DNA from: Verrucomicrobiaceae bacterium | GTDB lineage: Bacteria > Verrucomicrobiota > Verrucomicrobiia > Verrucomicrobiales > Verrucomicrobiaceae | Reading direction: 5' to 3' | DNA length: 64,000 nt | NCBI GenBank assembly: GCA_016713245.1 | Contig: JADJPM010000004.1 | Location: forward strand, 372,001-436,000 | Shown: in pieces, positions 60,117 to 64,000 of the stretch | Layout of the letters: each line of letters starts with the position of its first letter | Numbering within the stretch: position 1 is the stretch's first letter | Notes under the pieces: model-generated | What the model was told of the DNA's origin: nothing | Database searches by the model: none | Seen by the model: only the letters and a program-made list of their open reading frames with translations | Translations under genes and position numbers: made by a program

Positions 60117-60640
60117 TGCCGCCCTCGCTTGCTGACGGTGAAGAACATCGAGTGCGCTTCGACGAGCCATCGGGGCGCTGGTTTAAAGCCACGCACCCGG
60201 AGACCTACGGAGCTGCGCCGCAGATCAGCTACGACCTTGATCCCGAGACGAACCGGCCCGCAAAGCGGCTGGTGATGGGCAAAGGCACGCCAATGATCTA
60301 CCTGGAGAGGTGGAGCCTGTTCAACGCGGTCTTCGGCGATGATGTGCGCCTGGAGCGTATCCTGCCGGTCGGCTATGGCCTTTCCATTCTCGTTTCGCAG
60401 CGGGACATCACGGGCGAGGCACCGGCTCTGGACGAGATCGCGGCATTCTTCCACGAGCGCGACTTTATGCCCGTTCCGGCTTCTCAAGATGCCTTTTATC
60501 GTGCCGCAGATGATGTGCTGGCTCTTGATGCGCATCAGGCGAATCTGGTGCGCACCGACGATGGCCTCGTGCCCATCGACATTCCCGTTTTTCGTCCCGA
60601 TGAGGACATCTCCCGCTGGCTGCGAGGTGTCGGACTTTGA
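59942..60640 (+). CDS. Kinase-like protein, N-terminus uncertain
   Basis: From about 60017 the frame reads as a real protein: WFTRLEFEEHELLQWARDAGCLGGEHELMPPSL, then RWFKATHPETYG (a Lys in a strand, as in kinase lobes), TPMIYLERWSLFNAVFG (hinge-like) and LDAHQANLVRTDDGLVPIDIPVF. The D-x-H-x2-N segment followed by PID matches the catalytic and metal loops of HipA-like or polyvalent-protein kinase folds. No ATP loop is seen N-terminally, so the nucleotide-binding lobe may be divergent. The GTG at 59942 is the earliest start but gives an implausible first 26 residues; ATT at 60017 or a frameshift from the upstream frame are alternatives. It lies 37 bases before the CocE-type hydrolase gene. Confidence 0.55.
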   Translation: MGEGPSNPLEAALAHLRGGYGASPGIKESGWFTRLEFEEHELLQWARDAGCLGGEHELMPPSLADGEEHRVRFDEPSGRWFKATHPETYGAAPQISYDLDPETNRPAKRLVMGKGTPMIYLERWSLFNAVFGDDVRLERILPVGYGLSILVSQRDITGEAPALDEIAAFFHERDFMPVPASQDAFYRAADDVLALDAHQANLVRTDDGLVPIDIPVFRPDEDISRWLRGVGL

Positions 60641-60677
60641 CGGACAAGTCCAACTCTTTGGCGCGTATCCTTCCCCG

Positions 60678-62471
60678 ATGCGCACGCTCCTCAGCCTCTT
60701 CCTCCTCGCTCTCACTCTCCACGCCGAGCCGGAGACGGTCATGGTCCCGATGCGGGATGGAGTGAAGCTGGCCACGGACATCTACAAACCGGCGGGCAGC
60801 ACCGAGAAGCTGCCGGTGATCCTGACGCGCACGCCCTACAACAAGGCGGGTGCGAAGAAGCATGGCGAATACTTCGCGCAGCAGGGCTACATCTTCATCG
60901 CGCAGGACACGCGGGGGCGCTATGCCAGCGAGGGTGTGTGGCATTGGATGACCGACGACGGCCCGGATGGCGTCGATTGCGCGAAGTGGATCATCTCGCA
61001 GCCGTGGAGTGATGGGCAGATCGGCATGATCGGCACGAGTTATGTCGGCGGCACGCAGCATGCGATGGCTTTGGAGAAGGCACCGGGTCTCGCGACGGTG
61101 ATCCCGGTGGACGCGGTGTCGAACTGCGGCGTGCAGTCGATGCGGAATGCGGGTGCCTTTGAAATGCGATTCTGGAACTGGATCATGCTCAACGGCGGCA
61201 AAGGCAGCAACGCGGCTCAAGATCCGGCCACCGAGGCCGTGCTGAAGGAGATGGCGGACAACCGTTTTCACTACCTGGTGAACCTCCCGCTGCGTCCGGG
61301 CCTCACGCCGCTGAAACTCGCGCCGGAATACGAGGACTGGCTCGTCAAAGCCATGCGCAACGGAGCGAACAACGACTTTTGGCGGCAGAACAACATCATC
61401 GACCACGCCGCCGACTATAAAGACATGCCCGTGATGCTCGTCGGCGGCTGGTATGACTCGTGGGCGGGCAACACGACAGCGAATTTCAGAGCGTTGACGC
61501 CTGTGTTGAAGAGTGACGTTTATCTCATCATGGGCCCGTGGATTCACGGTGCGCAGGCCAAAAGCTCGCATGGCATGGCAGACTTCGGCGCGGAGGCCGC
61601 CATCGCGGATGAGCTCGCCTGGCGTGTGAGCTGGTATGATCACGTCATGAAGCGCAAGCCGTGTCCCTTTGCCAAAAAGGTGCGCTACTTCACCATGGGC
61701 ACCGGCGATGGTCACAAGACGCCGGAGGGAAAACTCTTCCACGGCGGTCAGTGGCATGAAACCGACACGTGGCCGCCTGCGGGCACGAAGAACACTGCGT
61801 TCTACCTTGGCAGCGAGGGCGTGCTTTCGACTGAAAAGCAGTCCGGAAGCTCCAGCTATGCTTTTGATCCGAAAAACCCCGTGCCGACCATCGGGGGCAA
61901 TATTTCCAGCGGCGATGGCATCATGCTGCAAGGTGCGTGGGATCAGCGCGGCGGCCCTCACGTGTGGAACTGGCAGCAGCCACTCCCGCTCTCATCCCGA
62001 AACGACATTCTCGTCTTCCAAACCGCGCCCCTGGAGCACGACACCGAGGTCACGGGCGAGCTCGAAGTGAAGCTGTGGGTCTCCTCTGACTGCGTGGACA
62101 CGGATTTCACCGCGAAGGTCATCGATGTGCATCCCGCCAGCACGGACTGGCCCGGCGGTTTCGACCTCAACATCTCCGATGGCATCTGCAGGGCGCGGTT
62201 TCGCGAATCCCTCGAAGAGGAAAAACTCATGGAACCCGGCCGGATCTACCCCCTCACCATTCGGCTCTATCCGACGAGCAATGTCTTCAAAAAAGGCCAC
62301 CGCATCCGCGTGGACATCAGCAGCAGCAATTTTCCCCGCTTCGACGTAAACCCGAACACCGGCGAGCCTCTCCAGCAGCATCGCCGACTGAAAACGGCGC
62401 TCAACACGATTCATCATGATGCGGAGCATCCCTCCCACATCGTGCTGCCGATGCTCAAGGCTTCAAAATGA
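60678..62471 (+). CDS. Secreted CocE/NonD-family alpha/beta hydrolase
   Basis: This 597-residue protein has a leader (1-16, HAEP) and an X-Pro dipeptidyl-peptidase S15-like hydrolase domain. The oxyanion and strand region is DGVKLATDIYKPAG and AQDTRGRYASEG. The nucleophile is in GMIGTSYVGGTQHA (Ser about 120), the acid is near GGWYDSWAGNT, and the His is in MGPWIHGAQ. The C-terminal jelly-roll domain (EVTGELEVKLWVSSDCVDTDFTAKVIDV; RIRVDISSSNFPRFDVNPNTG) is typical. The family includes cocaine esterase, glutaryl-7-ACA acylase and peptidases; the substrate is unknown. Its last 17 bases overlap the convergent GNAT gene. Confidence 0.9.
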   Translation: MRTLLSLFLLALTLHAEPETVMVPMRDGVKLATDIYKPAGSTEKLPVILTRTPYNKAGAKKHGEYFAQQGYIFIAQDTRGRYASEGVWHWMTDDGPDGVDCAKWIISQPWSDGQIGMIGTSYVGGTQHAMALEKAPGLATVIPVDAVSNCGVQSMRNAGAFEMRFWNWIMLNGGKGSNAAQDPATEAVLKEMADNRFHYLVNLPLRPGLTPLKLAPEYEDWLVKAMRNGANNDFWRQNNIIDHAADYKDMPVMLVGGWYDSWAGNTTANFRALTPVLKSDVYLIMGPWIHGAQAKSSHGMADFGAEAAIADELAWRVSWYDHVMKRKPCPFAKKVRYFTMGTGDGHKTPEGKLFHGGQWHETDTWPPAGTKNTAFYLGSEGVLSTEKQSGSSSYAFDPKNPVPTIGGNISSGDGIMLQGAWDQRGGPHVWNWQQPLPLSSRNDILVFQTAPLEHDTEVTGELEVKLWVSSDCVDTDFTAKVIDVHPASTDWPGGFDLNISDGICRARFRESLEEEKLMEPGRIYPLTIRLYPTSNVFKKGHRIRVDISSSNFPRFDVNPNTGEPLQQHRRLKTALNTIHHDAEHPSHIVLPMLKASK

Positions 62472-62952
62472 GCTGGTAGAGCGCCAGATCGAGCCACCGG
62501 CCGAACTTGAAGCCCGCCTCGCGGATGTGCCCGCAGGGCTCAAAACCGGCTTTGGCATGCAGGGCGATGCTTCCGGCATTCTCCGCATCAATGACGCCGA
62601 TCATCATGTGATAGCCTTGCTGCGTGGCCCGCTGGATCAAACGGCTCAAAAGCTCTTTGCCGAGTCCGCGACCGCGAAAACGGGCATCGACATAGATCGA
62701 ATGCTCCACCGTGTGCTGGTAGGCCGCGTGCGGACGAAACGGTCCGTAACTGCCGAAGCCCATCAAGGTGCCACTTTCATCCACCGCGCCGATGACAGGC
62801 AGATTCTTCTCCTGCTTGGCATTCCACCAAGCTTCCATGACCTCGGCGGAACGTGGTTCGTAATCGTAGAGCGCCGTCGAGTTCACGATGGCCTCGTTGA
62901 AGATGGCTTGGATCGCCTCCAGATGGTCGTGGGTGCAGTCGAGGATGGTCAT
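62455..62952 (-). CDS. GNAT-family N-acetyltransferase (phosphinothricin acetyltransferase-like)
   Basis: This 165-residue protein has the GNAT layout: AIFNEAIVNSTALYDYEPRS, VEHSIYVDARFRGRGLGKELL with the acetyl-CoA loop R-x-x-G-x-G/A, and LHAKAGFEPCGHIREAGFKFGRWLDLALYQ at the end. The opening and LDLALYQL are characteristic of the phosphinothricin/methionine sulfone acetyltransferase group. The start at 62952 overlaps the AAA ATPase stop (ATGA); a longer open frame upstream is out of phase with that gene and is rejected. Confidence 0.9.
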   Translation of the reverse strand: MTILDCTHDHLEAIQAIFNEAIVNSTALYDYEPRSAEVMEAWWNAKQEKNLPVIGAVDESGTLMGFGSYGPFRPHAAYQHTVEHSIYVDARFRGRGLGKELLSRLIQRATQQGYHMMIGVIDAENAGSIALHAKAGFEPCGHIREAGFKFGRWLDLALYQLILKP

Positions 62953-64000
62953 ACGGAAACGGGTTGCTTCACCAGACTGTCCACGTCGATGGGAGATTCG
63001 GCAGCGTTCTCCTTCTCCACCGGCTGCACTTTGATCTCCACGTTCACCGGGACGGCCCGCAGGCCTTCGATGATCGTTCTGAGGCGCTCGATCGTCACAT
63101 CGCTCAGCGTCGGCTGGCTCACCGCTTCGGTGAGGGCGCTCAAATGGCCTGTGATGCGATTCACGGGGTCGTTTTCGCCCGCACCGCCGGTGAGCAGATT
63201 GCGTTTGAAGGTGCGCTTGATCTCGTCCCAGCGGGTTTTGTCCTCGTCGGTGCTCAGACCGTTGATCTCGCGCCATTTCAGCAAATTCGCCTCGGCAGCG
63301 CCGCTGAGCGTCTGCGCTTCGCCGCGGTAGTGATCGGCGATGAGCTGCGCGACCTCCTTGTCGGTCATCAATGGCAGGATTTTCTCCGAGATCTTGTTCA
63401 TGTTGCGGTAGCTGCCCTGCAACTTGAACGGCGGCTCCACGCGATAGGCGTCTTCCATCGCTGCGCTGGCCACATACTGCTGGTTCACGCGCAGAATGAC
63501 CTCGCGCACATGCAAAAGCTTCTCCATGACCGCGACGGCATCGTTGATCTCCTCCGCGCTGAAGCTGCCTTCGAACTCCACGCCTTCCCGCGAACCCGTC
63601 TGCGCGATCTTGAGCACCGAAAGAGCATCCTTGTGACTCCGCGCCGCGATGCGTGCGAGCGTGGCATTGCTGGTGAGTCCGTTCTCGATGTAGCTGTCTT
63701 TAAACGCGTCCTGATGACCGCCAAGAATGTCGCCCAGGTTGTAAGTGTCCGCACGATTCGCGAGCATGTCCGGCACCTGGAACTTGCCACCGACCTCGGT
63801 GTAAGGATTCCCCGCCATCACCACGGCTACTTTGCGGCCACGCAGGTCGTAGGTCTTCGCTTCACCGCGAAACACGCCCTCGATCTTCCTCGTGCCATCA
63901 CACAGCGGGATGAACTTCTGCAAAAACTCGGGATTCGTGTGCTGAATGTCATCGAGATAGATCATGACGTTGTCGCCCATCTCGAAAGCGAGGTTCAGCT
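62949..64000 (-). CDS. C-terminal part of a large AAA-family ATPase (5' truncated by window edge)
   Basis: 350 residues are visible and the frame is open to the right edge. It starts within LNLAFEMGDNVMIYLDDIQHTNPEFLQKFIPLCDG, where MIYLDDIQ is Walker B, followed by VVMAGNPYTEVGG (sensor 1-like) and an arginine-finger region, ANRADTYNLGD. The rest is helical (EINDAVAVMEKLLHVREVILRVNQQY; KISEKILPLMTDKEVAQLI). This matches the end of the large DNA-repair-type AAA ATPases of PVC and other bacteria, whose N-terminal part and Walker A lie outside the window. It is coupled to the GNAT gene by a 4-base overlap. Confidence 0.8.
   Translation of the reverse strand, partial: LNLAFEMGDNVMIYLDDIQHTNPEFLQKFIPLCDGTRKIEGVFRGEAKTYDLRGRKVAVVMAGNPYTEVGGKFQVPDMLANRADTYNLGDILGGHQDAFKDSYIENGLTSNATLARIAARSHKDALSVLKIAQTGSREGVEFEGSFSAEEINDAVAVMEKLLHVREVILRVNQQYVASAAMEDAYRVEPPFKLQGSYRNMNKISEKILPLMTDKEVAQLIADHYRGEAQTLSGAAEANLLKWREINGLSTDEDKTRWDEIKRTFKRNLLTGGAGENDPVNRITGHLSALTEAVSQPTLSDVTIERLRTIIEGLRAVPVNVEIKVQPVEKENAAESPIDVDSLVKQPVSV

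Noticed and set aside
62953..63276. N-terminal extension of the GNAT protein
   Set aside because: The extra 108 codons lie inside the AAA ATPase gene in another frame and are Arg/His/Gln-rich; the ATG at 62952 gives the normal family start.

Overview
The window comes from a GC-rich member of the Verrucomicrobiota, most likely a Verrucomicrobiaceae-type genome (Prosthecobacter/Verrucomicrobium-like). The evidence is the protein repertoire: planctomycete/verrucomicrobial c-type cytochrome domains (CxxCH), a DUF1549/DUF1553 protein, ThuA plus membrane-bound-dehydrogenase fusions, two secreted sulfatases, a PEP-CTERM protein, a Tat-exported sugar isomerase-like protein and short glycine-rich RRM RNA-binding proteins. 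No rRNA, tRNA, CRISPR array, prophage, integrase or transposase gene was seen.

Layout. 1-2.6 kb: the end of a secreted protein, a zinc-ribbon remnant, a membrane zinc-finger protein and a Gfo/Idh/MocA oxidoreductase. 2.75-14.3 kb: one gene for a secreted protein of about 3,860 residues made of several propeller-like arrays joined by choice-of-anchor-D and FN3-like modules. 14.4-17.6 kb: a PEP-CTERM protein, a CHASE2-like membrane protein and a sulfatase in a tight row. 17.7-24.7 kb: an LssY_C lipoprotein, a polysaccharide deacetylase, an acidic protein, a cytochrome/WD40 protein and an exported TIM-barrel protein. 24.7-33.6 kb: housekeeping genes (glmM, grx, sucD, hisD, prfC) with an RRM protein, an Rpn-type nuclease and an SDR. 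33.5-34.6 kb: a one-gene insertion bounded by copies of the prfC tail. 34.6-44.6 kb: a ThuA/dehydrogenase/cytochrome giant coupled to a nucleotidyltransferase, a VWA-like protein and a DUF1549/DUF1553 protein. 45-49.2 kb: an ABC exporter operon and a second sulfatase. 49.3-52.6 kb: ligA and two toxin-antitoxin modules. 52.8-64 kb: a heme peroxidase, murI, leuC, a small cytochrome, an RRM protein, an SGNH hydrolase, a kinase-like protein, a CocE-type hydrolase, a GNAT acetyltransferase and the 3' part of an AAA ATPase.

The accessory genes fit a free-living degrader of sulfated or complex polysaccharides, with secreted hydrolases, sulfatases, peroxidase and periplasmic haem proteins. The housekeeping genes are scattered: sucD has no adjacent sucC, leuC no leuD, and hisD no other his genes.

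The most unusual layer is the repeats. At least nine loci carry arrays with a strict 7-nt period, several folded back as inverted arrays between convergent genes and two lying inside signal-peptide codons. REP-like hairpins headed by GTAG or GGAG occur alone (supplying the stop codons of a sulfatase and of prfC) and as inverted pairs inside the coding sequence of two large secreted proteins. A 9-nt repeat occurs both between genes and inside a gene. Two unrelated toxin-antitoxin operons share a 47-nt upstream block whose geometry predicts leaderless transcripts. Most start codons are preceded by pyrimidine-rich sequence rather than a Shine-Dalgarno motif.
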